A stretch of 64,000 nucleotides of DNA, from the NCBI RefSeq assembly GCF_014212055.1, contig NZ_JACJVO010000001.1:67406-131405 (forward strand). The letters run 5' to 3'. Source of the stretch: Cohnella zeiphila (GTDB taxonomy: Bacteria > Bacillota > Bacilli > Paenibacillales > Paenibacillaceae). The position numbers and the translations under genes are program-made. The notes beneath the pieces were generated by a model. The model was not told the DNA's origin. It saw only the letters and a program-made list of their open reading frames with translations, and made no database searches. Below are positions 56,110-63,079 of this stretch, piece by piece; the first letter of the stretch is position 1; each line of letters begins with the position of its first letter.

Positions 56110-56877
56110 ATGGAAATGCGGGGCATGATGGGCGGTTTCTACAAAATCTCCGAATGGATCATGCGGCTGGCCGTCACCAACGTTCTATGGGTGATCTGTT
56201 CCATACCGGTCTGGTTTCTGGCTTTGCTGCTGCTCCATTCGACGACGACGAATGAATTCGTACAAACATTCATTCTGATCGCCATCCTGTCCCCGTTTAC
56301 CTTGTTCCCGGCGACCTCGGCCATGTTCTCGGTCGCCCGGAAGTGGGTAATGGGCGATACGGACGCGCCGCTGCTGAAGACGTTCTTCCGCAGCTACAAG
56401 CAGAATTACTTGCAGGCGATGATCGGCGGGTTGTTGTATGCGGTTTTATTCGCCGTTCTCATTATCGATTACCGCGTCTACCTGAAGAACATGCCGGGCT
56501 TCGGCGTGCTCGCGATTCTGTTTCTGGCGCTCATGCTGCTGCTGTTCATCTCGATGTTCCAATTTTTCTCGATGCTGTCTCATTTCCACATGAAGACGTT
56601 CCAGCTGATCAAGAATGCGGTTATTCTGACGATCGGCCGGCCGCTTCGTTCCTTATCGACGGCGATCGTGAGCGCTTTCGTCCTGTACATCAGCTTGTTC
56701 AAGTTCACCTTCCTCATTCCGTTCTTTATGGGAAGCATTATCGCAGTCGTCGCGTTTTTCAACTTTTACCAGACGATTCAGAAGATGCAGGCCAAGGCCG
56801 GCAATGAAGAGGACGAGCTGCCCATCGAGGATTCTCCGATGCGCGATGACGAAGAAAAGAACGGCCGCGGCGATTGA
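56110..56877 (+). CDS. DUF624 (YesL-like) membrane protein
   Basis: Five or six hydrophobic helices and the family motif WIMRLAVTNVLWVICSIPVW at the N-terminus identify DUF624. YesL-like proteins often accompany Lpl/Ytc-type sugar import genes; this one is isolated from the importer at 30-34 kb. The C-terminus is acidic (EEDELPIEDSPMRDDEEK). TAGGAGG precedes the ATG. The terminator overlaps the stop codon. Confidence 0.88.
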   Translation: MEMRGMMGGFYKISEWIMRLAVTNVLWVICSIPVWFLALLLLHSTTTNEFVQTFILIAILSPFTLFPATSAMFSVARKWVMGDTDAPLLKTFFRSYKQNYLQAMIGGLLYAVLFAVLIIDYRVYLKNMPGFGVLAILFLALMLLLFISMFQFFSMLSHFHMKTFQLIKNAVILTIGRPLRSLSTAIVSAFVLYISLFKFTFLIPFFMGSIIAVVAFFNFYQTIQKMQAKAGNEEDELPIEDSPMRDDEEKNGRGD

Positions 56878-56897
56878 TCGCCGCGGCTTTACTTTTG
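56864..56897 (+). terminator. terminator overlapping the DUF624 stop codon
   Basis: GCCGCGGCGA/TCGCCGCGGC with a TTGA loop that contains the stop codon, then TTTACTTTT. Confidence 0.85.
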
Positions 56898-56916
56898 CCG
56901 TCGACCGTCCTATAAT
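56888..56916 (+). promoter_or_regulatory. promoter of 6S RNA
   Basis: TTTACT and TATAAT with a 17-base spacer; the -35 overlaps the tail of the preceding terminator. Confidence 0.7.
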
Positions 56917-56922
56917 GGTTTT

Positions 56923-57106
56923 ACCTCCTGCGATGTTCGTGACGACGATAATTGTTTTGAACCAATGCTGTTTCTACGGGAGACCTACATCGCTTGGCCG
57001 CTGACATGCCCGCGAAACGGGACGCCAATAAGCCAAGCTGCGGACACCCACCTGCGAGAGCGGGTTCAGAAACTTGCGCGTCGAACGGCATAGGCGGGTT
57101 TTTTTC
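56923..57106 (+). ncRNA. ssrS: 6S RNA
   Basis: An independently transcribed ~184-nt segment without an ORF. Family landmarks are the 5' CTGCGATGTTCG, GTTTTGAACC, a central CGCTTGGCCGCTGACATGCC, then GGACACCCACCTGCGAGAGC, GGGTTCAGAAACTTG and a 3' CGAACGGCATAGG that pairs with the 5' end. It ends in GGCGGGTTTTTTT. 6S RNA mimics an open promoter and sequesters SigA-RNA polymerase in stationary phase. The order of conserved blocks matches the 6S consensus; folding was judged by eye. Confidence 0.85.
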
Positions 57107-57137
57107 TGTGCATACGCTTTTATCCCCGGGACAAGCG

Positions 57138-57146
57138 TGGTATGAT
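57138..57146 (+). promoter_or_regulatory. extended -10 promoter
   Basis: TGGTATGAT, 41 bases before the TTG of the next gene. Confidence 0.5.
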
Positions 57147-57186
57147 AGTTTGTAGCGCATTGGCACCCGGAGGGAGAGAGTGTATT

Positions 57187-57570
57187 TTGCTTAAGCGAAT
57201 GCTCATCGGATTATTTCGAAGTCAGGAACATACGGGGGACAAGGCGAAGGATCCCAAACTAAAGTCCCACTATTACCGACTGTCGAAGGATCGGGCCTGG
57301 GAAGAGGTCGGATCGGTTCTGAAGAAGATGCAAGGCTATCGCGTGCTCCACGAAGTGCCGACGATCGGGGAGATCGTCATGGAGAAACGCTCGATGGCGG
57401 GACGGACGATGGACATCACGGTGCAGATCGTGGGAACGGGTCCCGGTTCGTCCGCGGTCGACATCTATTCCGCATCGCGGGGCTCACTCGGGGACTTGGG
57501 CGCCAATTATCGGGTCATTCAAGAAATTTATGCCGTGCTCGACCGGAAGCTTTCTGCCTACAGAGTGTAA
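57187..57570 (+). CDS. conserved cytosolic protein of unknown function (127 aa)
   Basis: A soluble 127-residue protein. The N-terminal half is basic (SKDRAWEEVGSVLKKM), and the second half reads EVPTIGEIVMEKRSMAGRT and YSASRGSLGDLGANYRVIQ, giving a compact alpha/beta look. It resembles DUF1499-type proteins in its ending (SASRxGxxDLGxNxxRI), but I am not certain. TTG 57187 follows GGAGGGAGAG by nine bases. A 12-bp hairpin follows the stop. Confidence 0.65.
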   Translation: MLKRMLIGLFRSQEHTGDKAKDPKLKSHYYRLSKDRAWEEVGSVLKKMQGYRVLHEVPTIGEIVMEKRSMAGRTMDITVQIVGTGPGSSAVDIYSASRGSLGDLGANYRVIQEIYAVLDRKLSAYRV

Positions 57571-57586
57571 CGGCCATGCAAACATA

Positions 57587-57621
57587 GAAAGCGAGGAAGG
57601 CCTTCGCCTTTCCTCGCTTTC
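57587..57621 (+). terminator. terminator hairpin
   Basis: GAAAGCGAGGAA and TTCCTCGCTTTC (12 bp plus an inner GGC/GCC). The tail is poor in T. Confidence 0.7.
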
Positions 57622-57630
57622 GTTGCGTAG

Positions 57631-57824
57631 AGGGGCTCCCCACAAAAGGAATCGAAATCCGCTGCAGAGCTTCGCGTCACTTTTGGGAATTGATTTTCGG
57701 GGGCTCCCCCAAAAGTATTCGGATTCGGCTGCAGAGCTTGGCGTCACTTTTGGGAATTGATTTTCGGGGGCTCCCCCAAAAGTATTCGGATTCGGCTGCA
57801 GAGCTTCACGTCACTTTTGGGGGA
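57631..57824. repeat. three tandem copies of a ~67-bp palindromic repeat
   Basis: Copies start at 57631, 57699 and 57766. Each runs from GGGGGCTCCCCCAAAAG through an AT/GC-mixed middle with GCTGCAGAGCTT to TCACTTTTGGG. The outer parts CCCCCAAAAGT and ACTTTTGGGGG are complementary, so each copy can fold. Copies 2 and 3 differ by only a few bases in their common part. The array fills the gap between convergent genes. Confidence 0.85.
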
Positions 57825-57829
57825 TTATT

Positions 57830-58348
57830 TTATATCAGAGCTTTTACGGCGGCGATGGCGGCGTCGTAGTCCGGATGCTCCGTCATTTCTTTAAGCACTT
57901 CGACATACGTGATCTTGTCGTTCGCGTCAAGCACGAAGATGGAGCGCATATCGAGTTGGAACTCTTTGATCAGTACGCCGTATGATTTACCGAAGCTGTT
58001 GTCCTTGTAATCGGACAGCATGACGACGTTCTCGACGCCGGCGGCGCCGCACCAGCGGGCCTGTGCGAACGGAAGATCCGCGCTGACCGTCAGAATAACG
58101 ACGCCTTCTCCCAGCTTGCCTGCCTCTTCGTTGAAGCGGCGGGTTTGCATGTCGCAGACGCCCGTGTCGATGGACGGGACGACGCTGATCAGCTTCACTT
58201 TGCCGGCGTAATCTTGCAGCGTTGACGTTTCAAGCAGGTTCTTCTGCAGCTGGAAAGCGGGAGCCTGGTCGCCGGCCTTCAGTTCGGGGCCGATCAACGT
58301 AAGGGGATTGCCCTTAAAAGTAGCGACGTTCGTGCGTTCTTGGCTCAT
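57830..58348 (-). CDS. tpx: thiol peroxidase Tpx
   Basis: Tpx is an atypical two-cysteine peroxiredoxin that reduces hydrogen and lipid peroxides with thioredoxin. The 172-residue protein has the peroxidatic Cys in [17 protein letters not shown] (C65) and the resolving Cys in [12 protein letters not shown] (C100). ATG 58348 has AAGGAGG upstream; an earlier start seven codons upstream lies before that site. Confidence 0.96.
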   Translation of the reverse strand: MSQERTNVATFKGNPLTLIGPELKAGDQAPAFQLQKNLLETSTLQDYAGKVKLISVVPSIDTGVCDMQTRRFNEEAGKLGEGVVILTVSADLPFAQARWCGAAGVENVVMLSDYKDNSFGKSYGVLIKEFQLDMRSIFVLDANDKITYVEVLKEMTEHPDYDAAIAAVKALI

Positions 58349-58388
58349 GATTCGGAGAACCTCCTTCAAGGTTTGGTTTAACGCATTT

Positions 58389-58418
58389 ATTATAAGCGTT
58401 GGGAATTGCGGTTGTCCA
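58389..58418 (-). promoter_or_regulatory. SigA promoter of tpx
   Basis: Minus strand TGGACA and TATAAT with an 18-base spacer, 41 bases before the ATG. Confidence 0.75.
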
Positions 58419-58456
58419 ATATCCGGAAAACGGGCATCCGCCGCTAAGGGAAGGAA

Positions 58457-59077
58457 GTGGGCCGTTTGATCTTTTTGCGATATGAGAGCGGGCGGGAGTA
58501 TGTGCGCCTGTACCCGGTCAATACGATCATCCTGCTGGCATGCATCGCGATGTTCGCGATCGAGCTTATCATCGGGGGAGTAAACGGCGCATTCGGAACG
58601 GACAATTTGCTGAAGCTAGGAGCCATCACGAACGTGCCGGAATATTCCGGCTTCTGGCGCTACGTTGCCGCGTTGTTTTTGCATGGCGGGTGGAGCCACC
58701 TGCTGTTCAACCTTTTCGCCTTGTTCGTGTTCGCGCCGCCGCTCGAGAAGATATTCGGGTCCTGGCGATATGCCGCGTTCTACCTCCTAGCCGGCGTTCT
58801 CGGCAATCTGGCGGCCGTTTGGCTGGCGTCGGGCCCTTGGATGGGGGTCGGCGCTTCTACGGCCATATACAGCGTTTACGGGGCCTATCTGTACATCTGC
58901 CTGTTCCAGCGCGATCTGCTGGATTCGGGTTCGCGCACGACGGTCTACGGCATTCTGATCACGGGACTGATCTATTCGTTCCTCGTGCCGCATATCGGCT
59001 ATTGGGCCCATATCGGGGGATTGGCCGCCGGCTTCGTTCTTTATCGGTTGCTCGGCAAACCGCTAGGCCGCGCGTAA
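58457..59077 (+). CDS. rhomboid-family intramembrane serine protease
   Basis: The six-helix protein has the rhomboid signatures [31 protein letters not shown] with the catalytic Ser (S134), and [11 protein letters not shown] with the catalytic His (H185). The usual GASGA is GASTA here. It should cleave membrane-protein helices; the substrate is unknown. GTG 58457 follows AAGGG by seven bases; a TTG at 58466 is also possible. The LysR gene follows 39 bases downstream. Confidence 0.9.
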   Translation: MGRLIFLRYESGREYVRLYPVNTIILLACIAMFAIELIIGGVNGAFGTDNLLKLGAITNVPEYSGFWRYVAALFLHGGWSHLLFNLFALFVFAPPLEKIFGSWRYAAFYLLAGVLGNLAAVWLASGPWMGVGASTAIYSVYGAYLYICLFQRDLLDSGSRTTVYGILITGLIYSFLVPHIGYWAHIGGLAAGFVLYRLLGKPLGRA

Positions 59078-59116
59078 GAGGCAAGGCGGCAATACGGAAA
59101 GGAGTCGGAATGTAAG

Positions 59117-60019
59117 TTGGAGCTACGGCAATTGCAATATTTCGTTCACGTGGCCAGAATGCAGCACGTGACCAAGGCTGCGGAGGAACTGCATGTGGCG
59201 CAATCGGCGGTCAGCCGCCAGATTCACCGGCTGGAAGAGGAGCTTGGCGTCAGCCTGTTCATGCAGAAAGGGCGGAACGTCCAGCTGACGCCGGTCGGCC
59301 AGCTGTTCCTGAGACGCGTCGAGAGCATCATGCAGGATTTGGACCGGGCGGTGGATGAGATTCACGAATTTTTCGACCCTGAGCTCGGCGAGATTCGGCT
59401 CGGTTTTCCCCATAGCCTGGGCATTCACCTGATTCCGCAAGTAATCGCCGCTTTCCGGCTCCGGCATCCGAACGTCAAGTTCCGGTTCAAGCAAGGGATG
59501 TTCGCTTCGCTCATTCGCGACGTCATCGAAGCGGAGGTGGACCTGGCGTTCATCTCCCCGCTGCCGGACAAGAACGAACGCGTCTGCGGCGAGATCGTGC
59601 TGACGGAGAGCTTGTACGCCATTCTGCCGCTGAACCATCCGCTTGCCGGGGAAGATGAGATCGAGCTTAGCCAGCTGAAAGAGGATACGTTCGTCCTGTT
59701 CCGCGACGGATACTCCTTGCGCCCGATCGTGTGGGACGCATGCAGGGCGGCAGGATTCGTGCCGCGGATCGGCTTCGAAGGCGAGGAGACCGACACGATT
59801 CGCGGCCTGGTCGCGGCGGGAATGGGCGTCAGCCTGCTTCCCGAGATGGCGCTCAGCCATACGAGCTCGATCATTATGCCCGCGATCGTCAAGCTGAAAG
59901 ACCCGGGCGTTACCCGCACGATCGCTCTGATCCGCCGCGCGGGCGAGAAGCCCTCGACGGTCGTCCGGCTGTTCCATGACTTTTTGCTGGACTATTTCCG
60001 CGACATGAACCCAAGGTAA
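59117..60019 (+). CDS. LysR-family transcriptional regulator
   Basis: An N-terminal winged helix-turn-helix (QLQYFVHVARMQHVTKAAEELHVAQSAVSRQIHRLEEELG) and an effector domain (GEIRLGFPHSLG, AGMGVSLLPE) form a 300-residue LTTR of the GltC/YybE-like type. The TTG start follows GGAG by twelve bases. The target is unknown; the neighbours give no clear effector. A bidirectional terminator separates it from the convergent metallopeptidase. Confidence 0.93.
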   Translation: MELRQLQYFVHVARMQHVTKAAEELHVAQSAVSRQIHRLEEELGVSLFMQKGRNVQLTPVGQLFLRRVESIMQDLDRAVDEIHEFFDPELGEIRLGFPHSLGIHLIPQVIAAFRLRHPNVKFRFKQGMFASLIRDVIEAEVDLAFISPLPDKNERVCGEIVLTESLYAILPLNHPLAGEDEIELSQLKEDTFVLFRDGYSLRPIVWDACRAAGFVPRIGFEGEETDTIRGLVAAGMGVSLLPEMALSHTSSIIMPAIVKLKDPGVTRTIALIRRAGEKPSTVVRLFHDFLLDYFRDMNPR

Positions 60020-60053
60020 GCAAATCTTACGAATATCGGGCAACACCCAAAAT

Positions 60054-60086
60054 AAAACCGCCGACCCCTTGGATCGGCGGTTTTTG
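60054..60086. terminator. bidirectional terminator
   Basis: AACCGCCGA/TCGGCGGTT (9 bp) with T runs on both sides (TTTTTG on plus, TTTTATTTTGG on minus), between convergent genes. Confidence 0.9.
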
Positions 60087-60105
60087 TTATGCGCTTCGTC
60101 AGGCA

Positions 60106-60789
60106 TCAATCGTCCCGGTTGCTCGTAAAGATCATGATGTATTTGACGAGCTCCAGCAGGGAGATGAGCGCGGCGGCTACGTACGTCAGCGCGGCGGCGT
60201 TCAGCACTTTGGCGACGCCGTGCTCTTCCTGGTTCGTAATAAAGCCTTCGGCGACCATGACCTTCCGTGCGCGGCTGCTGGCGTTGAATTCGACGGGCAG
60301 CGTGACGAGCTGGAAGGCGACCGCGGCCGAGAAGAAAATAATGCCGAGGCCGATCATGTTCAAAGACTGGAACAGGAATCCCGCGATCAGCAGAAACGGC
60401 GCGATGCCGGAGGCAAAGCGGACCACCGGGAACATCCGATGGCGCAGGACGAGCATCGGGTAGTGCTGCTTGTGCTGAATCGCGTGTCCGACTTCGTGGC
60501 AGGCGACCGAGACGGCCGAGATTGAGCTCTCGTAGTATACCGGTTCGGACAGCCGCACCACTCGGTGGATCGGGTCGTAATGGTCCGACAGCTTGCCCTG
60601 CACCGGCTCGATCGAGATGTCGTGGAGCCCGTTGCGGTCCAGCATTCGCCTGGCGGCTTCGTAGCCGGTCATGCCGCTCGTCGTCGGAACTTCGGCCCAC
60701 TTGTTGAATGTGCCGCTGACCCGGAACTGCGCCCAGAGCGACAGCAGGAACGCGATAATAATCAGAAAGTCCATCGGGTGAAAAAACAT
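60106..60789 (-). CDS. YugP-type membrane zinc metallopeptidase
   Basis: The 227-residue protein has an N-terminal helix, the zinc motif CHEVGH (H98-E99-H102), and two to three C-terminal helices with LPVEFNASSRARK, a metal-ligand region of the Zn_peptidase_2 family. The substrate is unknown. GGAGGG lies seven bases before the ATG. The MerR-type gene upstream is 34 bases away and in the same direction. Confidence 0.92.
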   Translation of the reverse strand: MFFHPMDFLIIIAFLLSLWAQFRVSGTFNKWAEVPTTSGMTGYEAARRMLDRNGLHDISIEPVQGKLSDHYDPIHRVVRLSEPVYYESSISAVSVACHEVGHAIQHKQHYPMLVLRHRMFPVVRFASGIAPFLLIAGFLFQSLNMIGLGIIFFSAAVAFQLVTLPVEFNASSRARKVMVAEGFITNQEEHGVAKVLNAAALTYVAAALISLLELVKYIMIFTSNRDD

Positions 60790-60823
60790 GGCAAGTCCCT
60801 CCGCGTACCGTATTGGGTTCGCT

Positions 60824-61291
60824 CTACATCAGGTTGCTCTTGCCCAGAAGAAGCAGAAGCGCTTCGATGCAGGCTGCGGTCTGGGGCGAAATGGCCCGGA
60901 ACAGCCGCTTGGCCTGCGACGGCTTGAGCTGCTCCAGTACCGGCTCCAGCTCCTTCACTTCCCGCTCCAACTGAGACAGATGACTTTGCAAATCCGCCAG
61001 CTTGCGCGATACTTGCTCGTTCGGGGTAACCCGATTTAAAGAAGCGAACTGATCTTTGATTTCCTCAAGCGAAAATTTCTGCGCCTTCAAATGTTCAATA
61101 CGGCGAATTCGATCCAAAGTTTCATCGTCATATAAACGATAATTTCCGTCGGAGCGCTTAACGGGAGTAAGCAGACCCAAGCCGGTGTAGTAATCGATGG
61201 TTCGAGGGCTGATGCCAGAGATCCTCGCCAGTTCGCCGATCCGGTAGAGATTCCGCTGAGGTTCCGTCGATCCGTGACGTATGGCATTCAC
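60824..61291 (-). CDS. MerR-family transcriptional regulator
   Basis: A MerR winged helix-turn-helix (YRIGELARISGISPRTIDYYTGLGLLTPVKRSDGNYRLYDDE) is followed by a coiled-coil dimerisation helix (LQSHLSQLEREVKELEPVLEQL). The C-terminus has a single cysteine and a Leu-rich end, so no obvious metal site. The start is uncertain: a GTG at 61291 overlaps AGAAGG. It probably regulates itself and the metallopeptidase gene. Confidence 0.88.
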   Translation of the reverse strand: MNAIRHGSTEPQRNLYRIGELARISGISPRTIDYYTGLGLLTPVKRSDGNYRLYDDETLDRIRRIEHLKAQKFSLEEIKDQFASLNRVTPNEQVSRKLADLQSHLSQLEREVKELEPVLEQLKPSQAKRLFRAISPQTAACIEALLLLLGKSNLM

Positions 61292-61322
61292 CTTCTTTCG
61301 CAGCTTGTAACCTTCTTATTTT

Positions 61323-61352
61323 AATATACTCAATCCGCAACCATACAGTCAA
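61323..61352 (-). promoter_or_regulatory. promoter of the MerR-type gene
   Basis: Minus strand TTGACT and TATATT with an 18-base spacer. Confidence 0.65.
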
Positions 61353-61597
61353 ACGTCATGCTTTGCCGGATGGCCGAGATCGGGGTAGGCCTTCGAACCT
61401 AATGGAATTAAATCTCACACAAATGCATGTTATGAACAATTGCCAATATCGCGCTTTTATGTCCCAATGTAGGAAAAAATGACCCGAATTCCGTTTGATC
61501 TTCCATGAAAGCGCTTCTAACCCATACATTCTAAGGGAGTGAAATCATAAATGTTAGATTTTTTTGCATTTTACCTCCGATTAATTTGAAAAGTATA
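61353..61597. other. gene-free region upstream of amtB
   Basis: This AT-rich stretch between the MerR and amtB promoters shows no ORF. It contains a TnrA/GlnR-like box (61403-61419), GAAAGCGCTTC (61507-61517), a cre-like half-palindrome, and otherwise nothing I can support. Confidence 0.6.
61403..61419. promoter_or_regulatory. TnrA/GlnR-like box, upstream copy
   Basis: TGGAA-N7-TCACA matches TGTNA-N7-TNACA at 9 of its 10 end bases (G for T at position 3). It lies about 215 bases before the amtB transcription start. Confidence 0.4.
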
Positions 61598-61626
61598 TTG
61601 TCAAATGATGAACATCTTACTATAAT
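61598..61626 (+). promoter_or_regulatory. SigA promoter of amtB
   Basis: TTGTCA and TATAAT with a 17-base spacer. Confidence 0.8.
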
Positions 61627-61647
61627 GGCACTAAGTCTTTCTTATTA

Positions 61648-61664
61648 CGTTATGAAACATTACA
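61648..61664. promoter_or_regulatory. TnrA/GlnR-like box, downstream copy
   Basis: CGTTA-N7-TTACA differs from TGTNA-N7-TNACA by one base. It covers positions about +16 to +32, a place suited to repression by GlnR when nitrogen is plentiful. Confidence 0.5.
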
Positions 61665-61682
61665 TGTAGGGAGTGGTCGGTT

Positions 61683-63059
61683 GTGGTGAAGAAAAGTTTG
61701 ATTGCGTTGGGCGCGCTGCTCGTGTTATTTCCTTCGATGGCCTTCGCGGCGGATGGGGATGGCCCTACGAACACGATGCTGGACATGGGACTTAACGCGC
61801 TTTGGATTCTGATTGCGGGAATTCTGGTCCTGTTCATGCAAGGCGGGTTTATTCTGCTGGAGACCGGTTCCACCCGCATGAAGAACGCCGGCCACGTCGC
61901 GGGCAAGACGATCTTCACCGTCGGCCTCGTCTCGCTGGTGTATTGGGCGGTCGGTTATGGATTTACGTTCGGCGGCGATGCCGGCGACGGCTTGAACAAA
62001 GTTCTCGGGCTCGGCAACTTCTTCTTCAACCCGGCGATCGTCGGAAGCGACGGAGACAGCTATCCGACCACCATCTTCTTCATCTTCCAGCTCGCGTTCG
62101 CGGCCGTATCGCTGTCGATCGCGTGGGGCGGGTTCGCGGAACGCGCCAAACTGTCGGCTTACCTGATTTTCACGCTCATCTTCGGTTCGGTTATTTACCC
62201 GGTCATCGCTCACTGGATCTGGGGCGGCGGCTGGCTGGCCGAAGACGGGGCGCAAGACTACGCCGGCTCGACGGTCGTGCACTTGACCGGCGCCATGGCG
62301 GCGTTCGCGGCGACGATCCTGCTGAAGCCGCGGATCGGCAAGTTCAACAAGGACGGTTCCGCCAACGAAATTCTCGGCCATAACCAAGTGTTTACCTCTC
62401 TTGCCGTATTGATTCTGTGGGTCGGCTGGTTCGGCTTCAACGCCGGTTCCGCGGTCTCGGTCGGCGACGGATTTTTCGGTTACGTCGCCTTTACGACGCA
62501 GCTCGGCGCAGCCGGCGGCGCGGTAGCGGCGCTGCTGATCTCCTGGCTCGTCAAGGGCAAAGCCGATATCGGCGTCACGCTGAACGGCGCGCTGGCCGGA
62601 CTTGTCGCCATTACCGCTTCCTGCGCGTTCGTCGATCCTTGGGCGGCCGTCGTCATCGGTCTGGTAGCGGGCGTGCTCGTCTTCCTGTGCCAAATGTTCT
62701 TCGAGAAAATCAGAGTCGACGATCCGATCGCGGCGATGTCCGTACACGGCGCGGCAGGAGTTTGGGGAACGCTGGCGAACGGATTCTTTGCAACCAAAGC
62801 GCTCGTCGAGCAAGTCGGCGTCGGTCAAGCGGGACTGTTCTACGGCGGCGGAGGCCATCAATTGTGGGTCCAATTCTTATCGGTTGTCGTCTGCGGCGGA
62901 TTCGCTTTCGCGGCATCGTTCGTGGTCCTGTGGATCGTGAAGAAAGTAATCGGCCTGCGCGTCACGGAAGAACAGGAAATTATCGGTCTCGACCTGAGCG
63001 AACACGGCAACTACGGGTATCCGGAAGCGTTGAAAAAGACGAACGTAACATCCATGTAA
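61683..63059 (+). CDS. amtB: ammonium transporter AmtB/NrgA
   Basis: A signal peptide (residues 1-22, ending FAAD) precedes eleven membrane helices. Family features are GFILLETGSTRMKNAGH, the twin-His pair (VVHLTGAMAAF and SVHGAAGVWGT), and FAERAKLSAY. It conducts ammonium/ammonia into the cell. GGGAG lies ten bases before the GTG start. The 458-residue protein has no adjacent GlnK gene; a DUF294 protein gene follows 20 bases downstream. Promoter and TnrA/GlnR-like boxes suggest nitrogen control. Confidence 0.96.
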   Translation: MVKKSLIALGALLVLFPSMAFAADGDGPTNTMLDMGLNALWILIAGILVLFMQGGFILLETGSTRMKNAGHVAGKTIFTVGLVSLVYWAVGYGFTFGGDAGDGLNKVLGLGNFFFNPAIVGSDGDSYPTTIFFIFQLAFAAVSLSIAWGGFAERAKLSAYLIFTLIFGSVIYPVIAHWIWGGGWLAEDGAQDYAGSTVVHLTGAMAAFAATILLKPRIGKFNKDGSANEILGHNQVFTSLAVLILWVGWFGFNAGSAVSVGDGFFGYVAFTTQLGAAGGAVAALLISWLVKGKADIGVTLNGALAGLVAITASCAFVDPWAAVVIGLVAGVLVFLCQMFFEKIRVDDPIAAMSVHGAAGVWGTLANGFFATKALVEQVGVGQAGLFYGGGGHQLWVQFLSVVVCGGFAFAASFVVLWIVKKVIGLRVTEEQEIIGLDLSEHGNYGYPEALKKTNVTSM

Positions 63060-63079
63060 TTTAGAGGAGAAGTGGTCCC

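Noticed and set aside
57631..57824. tandem repeats as a remnant insertion sequence
   Set aside because: No transposase fragment or target duplication is visible, and the units are too short and palindromic; they are treated as a REP-like family.
61507..61517. catabolite-responsive element upstream of amtB
   Set aside because: GAAAGCGCTTC resembles a cre core, but it is AT-flanked, imperfect at the ends, and there is no carbon-related reason to expect it here; support is too weak for a feature.
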